Part shown: positions 33,559 to 43,941 of the stretch, piece after piece
Numbering within the stretch: position 1 is the first letter of the stretch
Layout of the letters: the number at the start of each line of letters is the position of its first letter
NCBI GenBank assembly: GCA_017404505.1
Contig: JAFRCE010000005.1
Location: 1-64,000, forward strand
Direction of reading: 5' to 3'
DNA length: 64,000 bases
Origin: Solobacterium sp.
Lineage (GTDB): Bacteria; Bacillota_I; Bacilli_A; Erysipelotrichales; Erysipelotrichaceae
Notes under the pieces: generated by a model
The model's input: only the letters and a program-made list of their open reading frames with translations
Told to the model about the DNA's origin: nothing
The model's database searches: none
Program-made: the position numbers and the translations under genes

Positions 33559-33597
33559 ATGTATAATAGGAACAGAAAAAAAGAAAAGAGGAGATTT

Positions 33598-34257
33598 ATG
33601 TATACGATTCGGGATCTGTATGATCTGGACCACACGCTGGCTAAAGACTATCTGCTGCAGTTCAACTATCCCTGGGAAGCACTGGATGGCATCAAGAATA
33701 TGATTCTGGAGCTCGGACCAACACTGGATCCGGAAGAATATGAGGAAGTCTCGGAGCACGTCTGGGTTCATAAGACAGCTTCTGTCTTCCTGTCTGCCTA
33801 TCTCGGCGCGCCGTGCATTATCGGCCCCCGCACGGAAGTCAGACACTGCGCGTTTATCCGCAGCAGCGCGCTGGTCGGTGCTGACTGTGTCGTCGGCAAT
33901 TCCTGCGAACTGAAGAATGTCATTCTCTTTGACCATGTACAGACGCCGCATTACAACTATGTCGGTGACTCGATCCTTGGTTATTATGCCCATATGGGTG
34001 CCGGCTCCATCACGTCCAATGTCAAATCCGACAAGCGTCCGGTTGTCGTTCATGACAGCGAAGAAAACATTGATACCGGCCGTAAGAAGTTCGGTGCCAT
34101 GCTCGGCGATCATGTCGAAGTCGGCTGCAATTCCGTTCTGAATCCAGGTACTGTCATCGGCCGCAACAGCCGTGTTTATCCGACCTCCTGTGTCAGAAGA
34201 GTCGTTCCGGCGGACAGCATCTATAAAAACAACGACGAAATCGTCAAACAGATCTGA
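33598..34257 (+). CDS. Left-handed beta-helix (hexapeptide repeat) acyl/nucleotidyltransferase-like protein
   Basis: 219 aa from the ATG at 33598 (GAGGAGA upstream); TATAAT at 33562-33567 gives it its own promoter. Hexapeptide repeats (IIGPRTEVRHCAF, GADCVVGNSCELKN, GDHVEVGCNSVLNPGTVIGRNSRV) build a left-handed beta-helix like the C-terminal domain of GlmU. There is no N-terminal nucleotidyltransferase domain. It may bind a UDP-sugar or acyl-CoA. The substrate is unknown. Confidence 0.82.
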   Translation: MYTIRDLYDLDHTLAKDYLLQFNYPWEALDGIKNMILELGPTLDPEEYEEVSEHVWVHKTASVFLSAYLGAPCIIGPRTEVRHCAFIRSSALVGADCVVGNSCELKNVILFDHVQTPHYNYVGDSILGYYAHMGAGSITSNVKSDKRPVVVHDSEENIDTGRKKFGAMLGDHVEVGCNSVLNPGTVIGRNSRVYPTSCVRRVVPADSIYKNNDEIVKQI

Positions 34258-34259
34258 TG

Positions 34260-34292
34260 AAAAAAAGCCAGAATTGAATTCTGGCTTTTATA
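34260..34292. terminator. Bidirectional terminator
   Basis: AAAAGCCAGAATT pairs with AATTCTGGCTTTT around one base. It ends the hexapeptide gene and overlaps the stop of the opposing aldolase gene. Confidence 0.92.
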
Positions 34293-35313
34293 ATGCGGCG
34301 ATCAGTTTATCGACGTTTTCTTCTTTGGTCATAAAGGATGTGACGAAGCGGATGACATGGCGGCCGCCGCCGAGGTCTTCCCAGTGGGAGAAGGCGAATT
34401 CACCGGACAGTTCCTGCATCTTTTCTTCGGTAAGGATCGGGAAGAGCTGGTTGGTTTCCGCGGTATAGCGGAATTCATAGCCCTTTTCCTGAAGGCCTTT
34501 GATTAGCCGGTCGCCCATGGCAATGGCGTGCCGGGAGATCTCCATGTATTTACCATCCCGGAACAGTTCTTCAAACTGAATGCCGAGCATTCTGCCTTTC
34601 GCCAGCATGCCGAAACGCTGCTTGATATGATAGCGGAAATCCTTTTTATAGCGGTCATTGAGAATGACGATCGCTTCGCCGAACATGGCGCCGACTTTTG
34701 TGCCGCCGATGTAGAAGATGTCGCACATGCGGGCCAGTTCTTCGATCGTCACGTCGTTGTGGGAAGATGCCAGACCGTAGCCAAGCCGGGCACCGTCAAT
34801 AAACAGCGGAATGTCATGTTTCTGACAAACGGCATAGAGATCGCTCAGTTCCTTCTTTGAATAGAGCGTGCCGCTTTCCGTCGGGAAGGAAATATAGACA
34901 ATGCCGGGCTGAACGATGTGCTCGTGAGCGGCGTCATTGTAATGATTGACAATAAACTGGTCGACCTGGGCGGCGGAAATCTTGCCGTTGCTGTTGGGCA
35001 GGGCCAGGCATTTGTGGCCGGCCGCTTCCAGGGCACCGGTCTCATGAACGTTGATATGGCCGCTGTCCGCGCATACAGCTCCCTGATAATGCTTCAGAAC
35101 GGAAGCGATGACGGTAACGTTGGCCTGGGTGCCGCCGACCATGAAATGAACGTCGGCATCTTCCCGGCCGATCCACTTCTGGATCAGTCTGCGGGCATTG
35201 GCGCAATGGGGATCTTCCATATAGCCGATCGTCTGCTCGTCATTGGTATTGTTTAGAGCCTGCAGTATTTCCGGAATACATCCTTCTGTATAGTCACTGT
35301 CAAAACGTATCAT
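34288..35313 (-). CDS. Low-specificity L-threonine aldolase (PLP-dependent)
   Basis: 341 aa from the ATG at 35313 (GAGAGGT upstream); an in-frame start at 35397 lies before this and is rejected. PLP aldolase features are FMVGGTQANVT, HETGAL, FIDGARLGYGL and the lysine in YIGGTKVGAMF. It cleaves L-threonine or allo-threonine to glycine and acetaldehyde. It is divergent from the sua5-glyA operon, which also handles threonine and glycine. Confidence 0.92.
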   Translation of the reverse strand: MIRFDSDYTEGCIPEILQALNNTNDEQTIGYMEDPHCANARRLIQKWIGREDADVHFMVGGTQANVTVIASVLKHYQGAVCADSGHINVHETGALEAAGHKCLALPNSNGKISAAQVDQFIVNHYNDAAHEHIVQPGIVYISFPTESGTLYSKKELSDLYAVCQKHDIPLFIDGARLGYGLASSHNDVTIEELARMCDIFYIGGTKVGAMFGEAIVILNDRYKKDFRYHIKQRFGMLAKGRMLGIQFEELFRDGKYMEISRHAIAMGDRLIKGLQEKGYEFRYTAETNQLFPILTEEKMQELSGEFAFSHWEDLGGGRHVIRFVTSFMTKEENVDKLIAAL

Positions 35314-35363
35314 ATTCAAAACCTCTCTGTTTGTTATAATATCATACATGGAAAGAAGAAAAG

Positions 35364-35972
35364 ATGAGAAGATTTGCTCAGAATGAAACTGCCGCAATGG
35401 CGGAAATACTGAAAAACGACGGTGTGATATCTGTGCCGACGGATACTGTCTACGGCTTATGCGCGCGGATGGATTCGCTGGCTGCTCAGGAGCACCTGCG
35501 GGATATCAAGCACCGGCCCAGAGAAAAAGCCTTTCCCGTCATGTGCCGCGATCTTGATCAGATCCGGCAGATCGCCGAAGTCAGTGAAATGGCCGAGGAT
35601 ATCATCCGCCGCTGGATGCCGGGACCGCTGACCGTGATCCTGAAAAAGAAGGATCATGTGCCGTCCTACGTCAACGGCGGCATGGATACGCTGGCCATCC
35701 GCATGGCCACCTCCGATGCCCTTGCCGAGCTGATCAGAGAGACCGGCTGCCCGCTGTTTATGACCAGCGCCAACCGGTCCGGGGAGAAAACATGCACGAA
35801 TCTGGATGAAATAGAACTGGCATGTCCGGATCTAGATGGTATGATGGAAGGCAGTACTGCGTTTGGGAAGGCGAGCACGATCGCCGACTGCACGCAGGAA
35901 GAAGTGCGGATCCTGCGGGCAGGACCGCTGACCTTGGAACAACTCAAAGGAGAAGACAAAAATGGAAGATAA
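35364..35972 (+). CDS. L-threonylcarbamoyladenylate synthase (Sua5/YwlC/TsaC family)
   Basis: 202 aa. It makes threonylcarbamoyl-AMP for the t6A37 tRNA modification. Family motifs are [43 protein letters not shown] and MTSANRSGE. The C-terminal Sua5 domain is absent, as in YrdC-type forms. The ATG follows a purine-rich stretch. glyA begins 11 bases before its stop, so the two are coupled. Confidence 0.93.
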   Translation: MRRFAQNETAAMAEILKNDGVISVPTDTVYGLCARMDSLAAQEHLRDIKHRPREKAFPVMCRDLDQIRQIAEVSEMAEDIIRRWMPGPLTVILKKKDHVPSYVNGGMDTLAIRMATSDALAELIRETGCPLFMTSANRSGEKTCTNLDEIELACPDLDGMMEGSTAFGKASTIADCTQEEVRILRAGPLTLEQLKGEDKNGR

Positions 35973-37179
35973 GCAGCTGGAAGCATTGATCGCAAAAGAA
36001 ACAGAACGACAGAGACACAATATCGAACTGATCGCCTCGGAAAACTTCTGCTCAAAAGAAGTCCGGGAAGCAGCCGGATCCATCCTGACGAACAAATATG
36101 CCGAAGGATATCCCAGCCGCAGATACTACGGCGGCTGTGTCAACGTCGATGAAATAGAAGACCTGGCCAGAAACAGAGCCAAAGAACTGTTCGGAGCCGA
36201 CCACGCCAACGTGCAGCCGCATTCCGGCTCACAGGCCAACATGGGTGTTTACTTTTCTGTCCTGAAGCCGGGCGATAGGGTCCTGGGCATGGACCTTTCC
36301 GCCGGCGGCCACCTGACGCACGGTGCCAGAGTGTCCTTTTCCGGCAAACTGTATGAATTCCATTCCTATGGTGTGAATGCCGAAACAGAATGCCTGGACT
36401 ATGACGCGGTAAGAAAGCAGGCGCTGGAAATCCGCCCGAAACTGATCGTATGCGGCGCCAGTGCCTATGCCAGAGAAATCGACTTTAAGGAATTCCGCCG
36501 GATCGCGGATGAAAGCGGTGCGATGCTGATGGTCGACATGGCGCATATTGCCGGACTTGTAGCGGCCGGCTATCATATGAGTCCCGTTCCCTATGCGGAC
36601 TTTGTGACGACCACGACCCATAAGACACTGCGCGGCCCCCGCGGCGGCATGATCCTGTGCCGGGAAGAATATGCGAAAGCCGTCGACAAGGCGATTTTCC
36701 CGGGTATCCAGGGCGGTCCGCTCTGCCATATTACGGCTGCTAAGGCTGCCTGCTTCTATGAAGCTCTGCAGCCGTCCTACAAAGTGTATATCAGGCAGCT
36801 CCTGGACAACTGCCAGGTGCTGGCTGAAGTTCTTCAGAAAGAAGGCTTCCGGCTTGTATCCGGCGGCACGGACAACCATCTGATCCTGGTGGATACCATG
36901 TCGATGGGCATCACCGGCCGGGATGCCGAAAAAGCGCTGGACGAAGTCAATATCACGGTGAATAAAAACGCGATTCCGTTTGACACGCAGAAACCGAATG
37001 TCACCTCCGGCATCCGTCTCGGCACGGCCGCGATGACGACCAGAGGATTCGGTGAGGAGGAATTCCGTCAGGTCGGAAAATGGATCGGCGAAGTCCTCAA
37101 AAACAAGGACGACGCGGACCTGAAGGAACGCGTGCGTCAAGGTGTCATTGCTTTGACAGACCGGTTTCCGTTACAATGA
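35962..37179 (+). CDS. glyA: Serine hydroxymethyltransferase
   Basis: 405 aa. It interconverts serine and glycine with tetrahydrofolate. N-terminal [46 protein letters not shown], and the PLP lysine in [14 protein letters not shown] are all present, with [13 protein letters not shown] at the C-terminus. It overlaps the preceding sua5-like gene and is followed 24 bases later by a HAD gene. Confidence 0.97.
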   Translation: MEDKQLEALIAKETERQRHNIELIASENFCSKEVREAAGSILTNKYAEGYPSRRYYGGCVNVDEIEDLARNRAKELFGADHANVQPHSGSQANMGVYFSVLKPGDRVLGMDLSAGGHLTHGARVSFSGKLYEFHSYGVNAETECLDYDAVRKQALEIRPKLIVCGASAYAREIDFKEFRRIADESGAMLMVDMAHIAGLVAAGYHMSPVPYADFVTTTTHKTLRGPRGGMILCREEYAKAVDKAIFPGIQGGPLCHITAAKAACFYEALQPSYKVYIRQLLDNCQVLAEVLQKEGFRLVSGGTDNHLILVDTMSMGITGRDAEKALDEVNITVNKNAIPFDTQKPNVTSGIRLGTAAMTTRGFGEEEFRQVGKWIGEVLKNKDDADLKERVRQGVIALTDRFPLQ

Positions 37180-37203
37180 AAATATAGAGAGAGGATCATA
37201 AAC

Positions 37204-38043
37204 ATGAGTAAAATTGTTTTTCTTGATGTCGACGGAACCCTGATCAATTACGAGACGAAGACACCGCCAAGCGCAAGAGAGGCGATCGATCTGGCCAGAA
37301 AGAACGGTCATAAGGTTTATATCTGCACCGGCTGTTCCAAGGCGGAGATCGAGCAGAGAGATCTGCCGGATCTGGACGGCATGATTGGCGGCAACGGTGC
37401 CTATGTGGAAGACAACGGTACAGTTGTCATGCATCAGGGACTTTCAAAGGAAGATGTGAAGCACATCGTCGACTGGTGCAATGAAAGGCATCTCGGTTTC
37501 TATCTGGAAGCGAATTCCGGCATGTACTGCAACGACTATATGCTCGAGCAGGGGCCGGCGACAATGATCAAATACGCGACCGGCAAAGGTGCCGATCTCG
37601 CCAAGGCGGAACAGTCCGCTTCCGGTTTCGTCAACAGTTTTATCCATCTTCAGGGTGAAGATCTGTACCGTGATGATGTGAACAAGATCAGTTTCATTCT
37701 CAGCAGCTATCAGGATCATCTCGATTCCAAAACGGAATTCCCGGATCTGATTGCCAATACATGGGGCGGCAAAGGCGAACTGGCTCTGTTCGGTGACCTT
37801 GGCCCGGCCGGCATTACCAAGAAACACGCGATCGAAGTCCTGCTGGACTATCTCGGCGCCGATCAGAAAGACACCATTTCCTTCGGTGACGCCAAGATCG
37901 ATCTTTCGATGTTTGAACTGTGCGCGTTCAACGTTGCAATGGGTAACGGCGGTCCGGAAATCAAGGAAGCGGCCGACTACATCACGACCGATGTCGACGA
38001 TGACGGTCTCTACAACGCCTTCAAGTATCTGAAACTTATCTGA
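37204..38043 (+). CDS. Cof-type HAD phosphatase
   Basis: 279 aa, subfamily IIB (Cof type, with an inserted C2 cap). Motif I is FLDVDGTLINYETK, motif II is in ICTGCSKAE, the lysine is in KKHAIEVLL, and motif IV is SFGDAKIDLSMFELC with MGNGGPEIKEAADYIT. It probably removes phosphate from a sugar phosphate, nucleotide or flavin precursor. GAGAGGA precedes the ATG. Confidence 0.87.
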   Translation: MSKIVFLDVDGTLINYETKTPPSAREAIDLARKNGHKVYICTGCSKAEIEQRDLPDLDGMIGGNGAYVEDNGTVVMHQGLSKEDVKHIVDWCNERHLGFYLEANSGMYCNDYMLEQGPATMIKYATGKGADLAKAEQSASGFVNSFIHLQGEDLYRDDVNKISFILSSYQDHLDSKTEFPDLIANTWGGKGELALFGDLGPAGITKKHAIEVLLDYLGADQKDTISFGDAKIDLSMFELCAFNVAMGNGGPEIKEAADYITTDVDDDGLYNAFKYLKLI

Positions 38044-38049
38044 TGCAAA

Positions 38050-38078
38050 AAGAAAAGATCCTGCGGGATCTTTTTTTA
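38050..38078 (+). terminator. Terminator of the glyA-HAD operon
   Basis: AAAGATCC pairs with GGGATCTTT around TGC, followed by seven T residues. Confidence 0.9.
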
Positions 38079-39164
38079 CTGTTGCTGAAGATATGGGAGG
38101 AGACCGTTCAGGTCGCCTTCTTTCCGGTATTTGCCCATCAGCCACTGGGTATTGTCATAGTAATGGTCGTCGCTCATCAGCTTGCGGTATGTTTCGTACA
38201 GCGAAGACATCGACAGGTTCTCCTCGTTCAGCACCACGCCGAAGTCCTGCCGCAGGATGGTCTGAGCGTTGGCGGCGCGCAGGTATTCATTACCGCTGAC
38301 GATCATCTGGGGAATGCCGAGTGCCAATGCCTGATGGAAGATATAGTCATTGCCGTCATGGATGACGGCAATCGATCCGGGCAGAAGGTCGAGCTTCGGT
38401 GCCGACATGAACTGGATGTTGTTTTCCTTCACGGAGCGGCAGCCTTTATACCAGGCATACACGGCATAGGGAGCACCGAGAAATGCGTCATGAATGGCTT
38501 TGTATAATGTCCGCTGGGACAGTCTGACGTCATCGAGAGAGATGAAAAGCCGGTTGGTGCGGGTCGCTTTGGCGGGAAAGATACTGGCCAGGCCAATCCG
38601 CGTGACGTTCTGTTCGGCGGTAAACGGCTGGGTCAGGGTAATGCCGAAGGCAATGCGTCTTTCACAGCGGGCATAGACGGAACGGAGATGGAATTCCTGT
38701 TCCAGGCGGAAATAGGAGAGAGCCTGGTTCAGCCCCTGCATGATCTGGGGCGGAAAGGCGATACTCCTGTACATGGCGCTGTTGACGATGGCCCAGCAGC
38801 GGATGCCTTTTTTCCGCGCCGCGATCACGCCGGCGACACGGTCCATGGTAATGATCAGATCCGGTTCGAACTGTTCAATGGCTTCCAGAACAGCTTCGGT
38901 GTCGTCGATCACATAATCACGGGAAAGCGCGCCTTTGGCATACATCCATTCTTCGTAGCTTCTGGTTTTCGGCCGGGAAGAAAACAGCGGTTTCTTCAGC
39001 AGTCCACAAGGGTAGAGTGAAACATTATGAAACTGGTTCGCGGCATCGGCGCTGATCGCGCAGGCATGTCCTTCCTGGATAAAAAGGTCCGCAAGACTGC
39101 GGGACATGTAATAGGCTGCGTCAGCTTTCACGGATGTAATCAGCGGGGTAATCAGAATCTTCAT
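38076..39164 (-). CDS. GT-B-fold glycosyltransferase-like protein
   Basis: 362 aa. The N-terminal half starts with MKILITPLITSVKADA, the nucleotide-fold beginning of glycosyltransferase family 1/28 proteins, and the C-terminal half has IAVIHDGNDYIFHQALALGIPQMIV, a variant of the sugar-nucleotide-binding motif. Function could be glycosylation of a cell-surface or small molecule; the donor and acceptor are unknown. TATACT ends 7 bases before the ATG at 39164 and the nearest AAGGAG is 17 bases away, so a leaderless message is possible. Confidence 0.72.
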   Translation of the reverse strand: MKILITPLITSVKADAAYYMSRSLADLFIQEGHACAISADAANQFHNVSLYPCGLLKKPLFSSRPKTRSYEEWMYAKGALSRDYVIDDTEAVLEAIEQFEPDLIITMDRVAGVIAARKKGIRCWAIVNSAMYRSIAFPPQIMQGLNQALSYFRLEQEFHLRSVYARCERRIAFGITLTQPFTAEQNVTRIGLASIFPAKATRTNRLFISLDDVRLSQRTLYKAIHDAFLGAPYAVYAWYKGCRSVKENNIQFMSAPKLDLLPGSIAVIHDGNDYIFHQALALGIPQMIVSGNEYLRAANAQTILRQDFGVVLNEENLSMSSLYETYRKLMSDDHYYDNTQWLMGKYRKEGDLNGLLPYLQQQ

Positions 39165-39242
39165 CGTTTATAGTATACAACACTCCTTGCGTATTCACCT
39201 TGATTTGGAATATCATTGTTAAAGAAAAACGGAGGCAACTAT

Positions 39243-39863
39243 ATGTTGGAAGTACTGAATCATCCATTGATTACTCATAAACTGACACTGATGCGTATGA
39301 AAGAAACCGGAACGAAGGATTTCCGCGAAAATCTCGATGAGATTGCTGAACTGATGGCGTATGAAGTATGCCGCGACCTGCCGGTCAGACCGATTGATAT
39401 CGAAACACCGATGGGAAAGACAGTCGGCTATGAACTGTCCAAAGAAATCGTCATCTGCCCGATCCTGAGAGCAGGCATCGGTCTGCTGGACGGCATCAGA
39501 CGTCTGGTTCCGACTGCCAAGGTCGGTTTCATCGGCATGTACCGCAACGAGGAAACTCTGGAACCGGTTGAATACTTTGCCAAGTTCCCGAACAATCTGG
39601 ACAAGGCGATCACCATGATCGTTGACCCGATGCTGGCAACCGGCGGTTCGGCAATTGATGCCATCAACGCTGTCAAGAAGCGCGGCGCCAACAATATCAA
39701 GCTTGTCTGCCTGGTCGGCGCGCCGGAAGGTGTCAAGGCGGTTCAGGAAGCGCATCCGGATGTCGATATCTATCTGGCTGCCCTGGATGAAAAACTGAAT
39801 GAAATCGGCTATATCGTTCCCGGACTGGGCGATGCCGGCGACCGTATTTTCGGAACCAAATAA
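39243..39863 (+). CDS. upp: Uracil phosphoribosyltransferase
   Basis: 206 aa from the ATG at 39243 (CGGAGG upstream); the in-frame start at 39216 precedes that site and is rejected. It converts uracil and PRPP to UMP. The PRPP loop is [17 protein letters not shown], with [13 protein letters not shown] and the C-terminal [17 protein letters not shown] of the family. It is followed three bases later by a DUF1146 gene. Confidence 0.97.
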   Translation: MLEVLNHPLITHKLTLMRMKETGTKDFRENLDEIAELMAYEVCRDLPVRPIDIETPMGKTVGYELSKEIVICPILRAGIGLLDGIRRLVPTAKVGFIGMYRNEETLEPVEYFAKFPNNLDKAITMIVDPMLATGGSAIDAINAVKKRGANNIKLVCLVGAPEGVKAVQEAHPDVDIYLAALDEKLNEIGYIVPGLGDAGDRIFGTK

Positions 39864-39866
39864 GCA

Positions 39867-40064
39867 ATGGCAGCCTTTTTCGTCAGATGTATCGTATACA
39901 TCGGCTGTTTCCTGCTGTCCTGGTACGGTTTAAAGGCTTTGAATTACGAGCAGTTTCTGCGCAAGGATCATGTCAGCCAGGCACAGGTGCTATATTTCCT
40001 GCTGGTCATGGCTCTGGCATATCTTTGCGGATCGTTTCTGCTGGCCTTTATGTATCATGCCTGA
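39867..40064 (+). CDS. DUF1146 family small membrane protein (YwzB-like)
   Basis: 65 aa with two membrane segments (about residues 5-22 and 40-62) and a central YEQFLRKDHVSQAQVLYFLLVMALAYL that matches DUF1146. In Firmicutes this family is near upp and the F1Fo ATPase genes. The function is unknown. It starts three bases after upp and so shares its transcript. Confidence 0.85.
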   Translation: MAAFFVRCIVYIGCFLLSWYGLKALNYEQFLRKDHVSQAQVLYFLLVMALAYLCGSFLLAFMYHA

Positions 40065-40093
40065 AAGATCACTTCGGTGATCTTTTTTCTTTC
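40065..40093 (+). terminator. Terminator of upp-DUF1146
   Basis: GAAAGATCAC pairs with GTGATCTTTT around a stable TTCG tetraloop, followed by T residues. Confidence 0.93.
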
Positions 40094-40123
40094 AGAAAAA
40101 GGGCGTTGTGCTACTATAATGCC

Positions 40124-41341
40124 ATGGATCATTTTACGGGAAAATGGCTGGCTGCCGTATCAGGCGGTCCGGATTCCATGGCGCTGGCGGGCATGTGTCT
40201 TGAGAAGGGCATTGATATCGCGCTGGCTCATGTGAATTACCATCACCGCGATCAAGCGGATGAAGAGGAAGCGTATGTGCGTTTTTTTGCGGAAGCGCAT
40301 GGCCTGATGGTATACGTACGCAATGAGCCTTTTGTCTTTCAGGGCAATTTTGAAGCGGCCGCCCGGGCATGGCGTTATGATTTCTTCGCGGAAGTCGTAA
40401 AGTCTAATGGTTTTGCCGGCGTGCTGGTGGCCCATCAGGAAGACGATCTGATCGAGACCTTTCTGATGCAGGAAGAGAAGGGACTGATTCCCGAATACTA
40501 TGGTCTGGCGGCGGAAATCATGTATCACGGTGTCCTGATCCGGCGGCCTTTGCTTGATCAGACAGCCGCGCAGCTGAAGGAATACTGCCACAGCCATCAG
40601 ATCCGCTATTATACCGATGTGACGAATGCCAGTGAGGAATACACCCGCAACCGTATCCGGCATCAGCAGGTGGAACCGCTCTCCCGTTCTGAAAGAGACA
40701 TGATCCTGCGGGAGATCCGCATGAAAAATGCCGTCCTGCAGGAAAGACGCTGCAGGGTGAAAACACTGATCTGTCAGGAGAGGATCCGGCTGGACGAATA
40801 CCGGAAACAGAAGCAGGAAGAACGCGACACCCTGCTGAGGATCTTCCTTGAGCAGGTTTCGGATAAAGCGATCTCGCTTACCCATCTCAGGGAAATTGAC
40901 AGTGTCCTGATGAAAAAGGATGACTTCATGATTCCTTTCCGGCAGCACTGGATCGTTCAGAAGGACAGCTGCTTCTTTCTCTATCAGGAACAGGCGGAAG
41001 ACGGTGACGTCTATTCATCCCTGTCGGAACTGAGAAACGGCGCCGGAAGATACTATCGTATCGCTCCTGGCCAGCCGGGCGTCAATGCCGTCAGCGTGAC
41101 GGCTTCCGACTTTCCGCTGAAGATCCGCAGTTTCAGGGAAGGAGACGCGATACAGATGCGCTTCGGCACCAAAGCGGTACACAGATTCTTCATTGACCGG
41201 CATATCCCGCTGTACGAGAGACGGCGCTGGCCGATCGTGGAAAATGCCCGTGGCGAGATCATTCTCGTGCCGGGGCTCGGCTGTGACGCTTCGCATTATT
41301 CTACTAAGCCTGATTTCAATGTGTTACAATATTCTAGTTAA
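40124..41341 (+). CDS. tilS: tRNA(Ile)-lysidine synthetase
   Basis: 405 aa from the ATG at 40124. It converts C34 of the CAU-anticodon tRNA-Ile to lysidine. The N-type ATP pyrophosphatase P-loop AVSGGPDSMAL is followed by AHVNYHHRDQADEEEAYVR and VAHQEDDLIETFLM, as in TilS, with the C-terminal lysidine domain at the end. No Shine-Dalgarno site exists. TACTAT (40112-40117) ends six bases before the ATG. An upstream in-frame start is only the overlapping frame of the DUF1146 gene. The order tilS-hpt-ftsH is conserved in Firmicutes. Confidence 0.94.
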   Translation: MDHFTGKWLAAVSGGPDSMALAGMCLEKGIDIALAHVNYHHRDQADEEEAYVRFFAEAHGLMVYVRNEPFVFQGNFEAAARAWRYDFFAEVVKSNGFAGVLVAHQEDDLIETFLMQEEKGLIPEYYGLAAEIMYHGVLIRRPLLDQTAAQLKEYCHSHQIRYYTDVTNASEEYTRNRIRHQQVEPLSRSERDMILREIRMKNAVLQERRCRVKTLICQERIRLDEYRKQKQEERDTLLRIFLEQVSDKAISLTHLREIDSVLMKKDDFMIPFRQHWIVQKDSCFFLYQEQAEDGDVYSSLSELRNGAGRYYRIAPGQPGVNAVSVTASDFPLKIRSFREGDAIQMRFGTKAVHRFFIDRHIPLYERRRWPIVENARGEIILVPGLGCDASHYSTKPDFNVLQYSS

Positions 41342-41360
41342 CGAAAAGAGGACATCTGCC

Positions 41361-41906
41361 ATGTGGGAAAACAAAGATATTAAAAAGATTCTTATTTCAG
41401 AAGATCAGATCAAAACACGCTCAGCTGAATTGGGCAGACAGATCACCGAAGATTATAAAGACTGTGAGGAGCCGCTGCTGCTGGTCGCGCTGCTCAGAGG
41501 ATCGGTTCCGTTTCTGGCCGAACTGATGAAACATATCGATCTGGATATCCAGGTGGACTTTATGGACGTTTCTTCCTATCAGGGAACCAAGTCCACAGAC
41601 ATCCGTATCATCAAGGACCTGGACACATCGATCCAGGGAATGAACATCCTGCTGGTTGAAGATATTATCGATACCGGCAAGACGATCAAGGAAGTTGTCA
41701 AGACACTGAAGCACAAGGGTGCCAACAGTGTTAAAATCGTCGCCCTGCTGAATAAGCCGGAAGGACGTATGGTGGATGTGAACGCAGACTATAACGGCTT
41801 CGAAATCGAGAATGAGTTCGTGGTCGGCTACGGTCTGGACTTCAATCAGCGTTACCGCTGTCTGCCGTATGTCGGCGTGCTGAAAGAAGAATGCTATCAG
41901 AACTAA
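41361..41906 (+). CDS. hpt: Hypoxanthine phosphoribosyltransferase
   Basis: 181 aa from the ATG at 41361 (AGAGGA upstream). It salvages hypoxanthine and guanine to IMP and GMP. The PRPP signature LLVEDIIDTGKTI and the N-terminal VALLRGSVPFLAEL are clear, with the C-terminal FVVGYGLDFNQRYRCLPYVG. An upstream in-frame start lies inside tilS and is rejected. ftsH starts 13 bases later. Confidence 0.96.
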   Translation: MWENKDIKKILISEDQIKTRSAELGRQITEDYKDCEEPLLLVALLRGSVPFLAELMKHIDLDIQVDFMDVSSYQGTKSTDIRIIKDLDTSIQGMNILLVEDIIDTGKTIKEVVKTLKHKGANSVKIVALLNKPEGRMVDVNADYNGFEIENEFVVGYGLDFNQRYRCLPYVGVLKEECYQN

Positions 41907-41919
41907 GGAGTAAGCGCCT

Positions 41920-43797
41920 ATGCAGAAAAACAAACTGATCAGTTATCTGCCGTACCTGATCGTGATCATTGCCATCCTGAGTCTGTTCAATATGAACGGA
42001 TCCGGGGTAAGTGAGACACTGAGTTATCAGGAACTGCAGAAAACACTGAAAAACGAAACCATCAAGGAAAGCCAGATTTCGATCGGCAACAATGTCACGA
42101 CCGTGCATGGCGTTTATACAAAAGAGGAACGTCAGATTGGCTTTTCTTCGACGATTCCGTCCACATCCGACGAGATTTCAGCAGTGATCAGCCAGCTGGA
42201 AAACAGCAAGCTGACAATTGTTGACGCGGATGCGTCAAATCTGTTCCTGGATACGCTGGTAACGCTGATTCCGTTTGTCTTCTTCGGCGCGTTTGCCATC
42301 TGGATGATCAACCGGATGAACGGAGCCGGCGGCGCCAATTCCAAGGCGTTTGAATTCTCCAAGAGCAGAGCCCGTCTGGAAGGCAAGATCAGAGTCCGTT
42401 TTGACGATGTGGCCGGCTGCGACGAAGAAAAACAGGAGATGAAGGAAATCATTGAATATCTGAAGTATCCGAAGAAGTTCGAAAAGATGGGCGCCCGTAT
42501 CCCGAAGGGCATCCTGCTGGTCGGTCATCCGGGTACCGGTAAGACACTGCTTGCCAAGGCGGTAGCTGGTGAGGCCAATGTGCCTTTCTACAGCATTTCC
42601 GGTTCTGACTTTGTGGAAATGTTCGTCGGTGTGGGTGCGTCCCGTGTCCGTGACATGTTCAAGAAAGCCCAGCAGACGGCGCCGTGCATGATCTTCATCG
42701 ATGAAATCGACGCGGTAGGCCGGCAGAGAGGTGCCGGTTTCGGCGGCGGCCACGATGAACGTGAACAGACCCTGAACCAGCTGCTGGTTGAAATGGATGG
42801 TATGGAAGACAATACCGGCGTGGTCGTGATTGCCGCGACCAACCGCCCGGACGTTCTTGACCCGGCGCTGCTGCGTGCCGGCCGTTTCGACCGTCAGATC
42901 ACCGTGTCTCTTCCGGACCGCAAGGGCCGTGAAGCCATTCTGAAGGTACATGCCAGAAACAAGCATCTGGCATCTGATATCGACCTTGGCGCGCTCGCCA
43001 AACGGACACCCGGTTTCTCCGGCGCGGATCTGGAAAACGTCCTGAATGAAGCAGCGATCCTGGCTGTCCGGGAAGACAGCGATGAAATCCATATGCAGCA
43101 TATCGACGAAGCCATCGACCGTGTCATGATGGGTCCGGCCAAGGTATCGCGCACATATGATGAGAAAACCAAGAAACTGGTTGCCTATCACGAAAGCGGC
43201 CATGCCATTGTCGGTCTGTTCCTGGAGAATGCCCAGGTCGTTCAGAAGGTTACGATCATTCCGCGCGGTCAGGCCGGCGGTTATAACCTGATGACACCGA
43301 AGGAAGAGAAGATGATGAACACGAAGAATGACCTGCTCGCGACGATCACGTCCTATATGGGCGGCCGCGTGTCGGAAGAAATGTTCTTCGACGATGTCAC
43401 CACCGGGGCTTCCAACGACATTGAAAGAGCGACGAATATCGCCAAGGACATGGTCACGCTGTACGGTATGAGCGATCTTGGTCCGATCAAGTACAATGCC
43501 GGTACGGAGAATGTCTTCCTCGGCCGTGACTACAATTCACCGAACAACGTTTCCGGTGAAGTGGCGTATGAGATCGATCAGGAAGTACGTAAGATCATCA
43601 ACGGCTGCCATGACAAGGCAAGGGCCATTCTCGAAGAGCACCGTGATCAGCTGATCGCCATCGCGGAAGCGCTGATGGAATACGAAACACTGACGGCCGA
43701 ACAGATCCAGCAGGTCGTCAACGGCGAATCCATCGCGGAAGACTTCGGCGCAGCGGAAACGGCTGTTCCGGCTGAAACAGAAGAAGCTGACAATTAA
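41920..43797 (+). CDS. ftsH: ATP-dependent zinc metalloprotease FtsH
   Basis: 625 aa. Two N-terminal membrane helices (about residues 6-24 and 107-126) flank the extracytoplasmic domain; then come the AAA ATPase and M41 protease. Walker B is [11 protein letters not shown], the second region of homology [18 protein letters not shown], and the zinc site H424-E-S-G-H428. The Walker A reads GHPGTGKT, with His where nearly all FtsH proteins have Pro. It degrades membrane and cytoplasmic proteins. The tail is acidic and short. Confidence 0.97.
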   Translation: MQKNKLISYLPYLIVIIAILSLFNMNGSGVSETLSYQELQKTLKNETIKESQISIGNNVTTVHGVYTKEERQIGFSSTIPSTSDEISAVISQLENSKLTIVDADASNLFLDTLVTLIPFVFFGAFAIWMINRMNGAGGANSKAFEFSKSRARLEGKIRVRFDDVAGCDEEKQEMKEIIEYLKYPKKFEKMGARIPKGILLVGHPGTGKTLLAKAVAGEANVPFYSISGSDFVEMFVGVGASRVRDMFKKAQQTAPCMIFIDEIDAVGRQRGAGFGGGHDEREQTLNQLLVEMDGMEDNTGVVVIAATNRPDVLDPALLRAGRFDRQITVSLPDRKGREAILKVHARNKHLASDIDLGALAKRTPGFSGADLENVLNEAAILAVREDSDEIHMQHIDEAIDRVMMGPAKVSRTYDEKTKKLVAYHESGHAIVGLFLENAQVVQKVTIIPRGQAGGYNLMTPKEEKMMNTKNDLLATITSYMGGRVSEEMFFDDVTTGASNDIERATNIAKDMVTLYGMSDLGPIKYNAGTENVFLGRDYNSPNNVSGEVAYEIDQEVRKIINGCHDKARAILEEHRDQLIAIAEALMEYETLTAEQIQQVVNGESIAEDFGAAETAVPAETEEADN

Positions 43798-43807
43798 TGC
43801 ACATGAT

Positions 43808-43850
43808 TAACACTCCGGAAGCTGTACACCAGCCGGCGGAGTGTTTTTTC
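43808..43850 (+). terminator. Terminator of the tilS-hpt-ftsH operon
   Basis: AACACTCCG pairs with CGGAGTGTT around a 19-base loop that can itself pair (GGCTG-type), followed by T residues. Confidence 0.85.
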
Positions 43851-43941
43851 TTCCGACGGGAAGAGGACAGACACATCCGTAGTCAGTCACGGGTGATTCT
43901 GATACAATGGCAACGGTGAAAAGAGGAAAAGGAGGCGGGCA

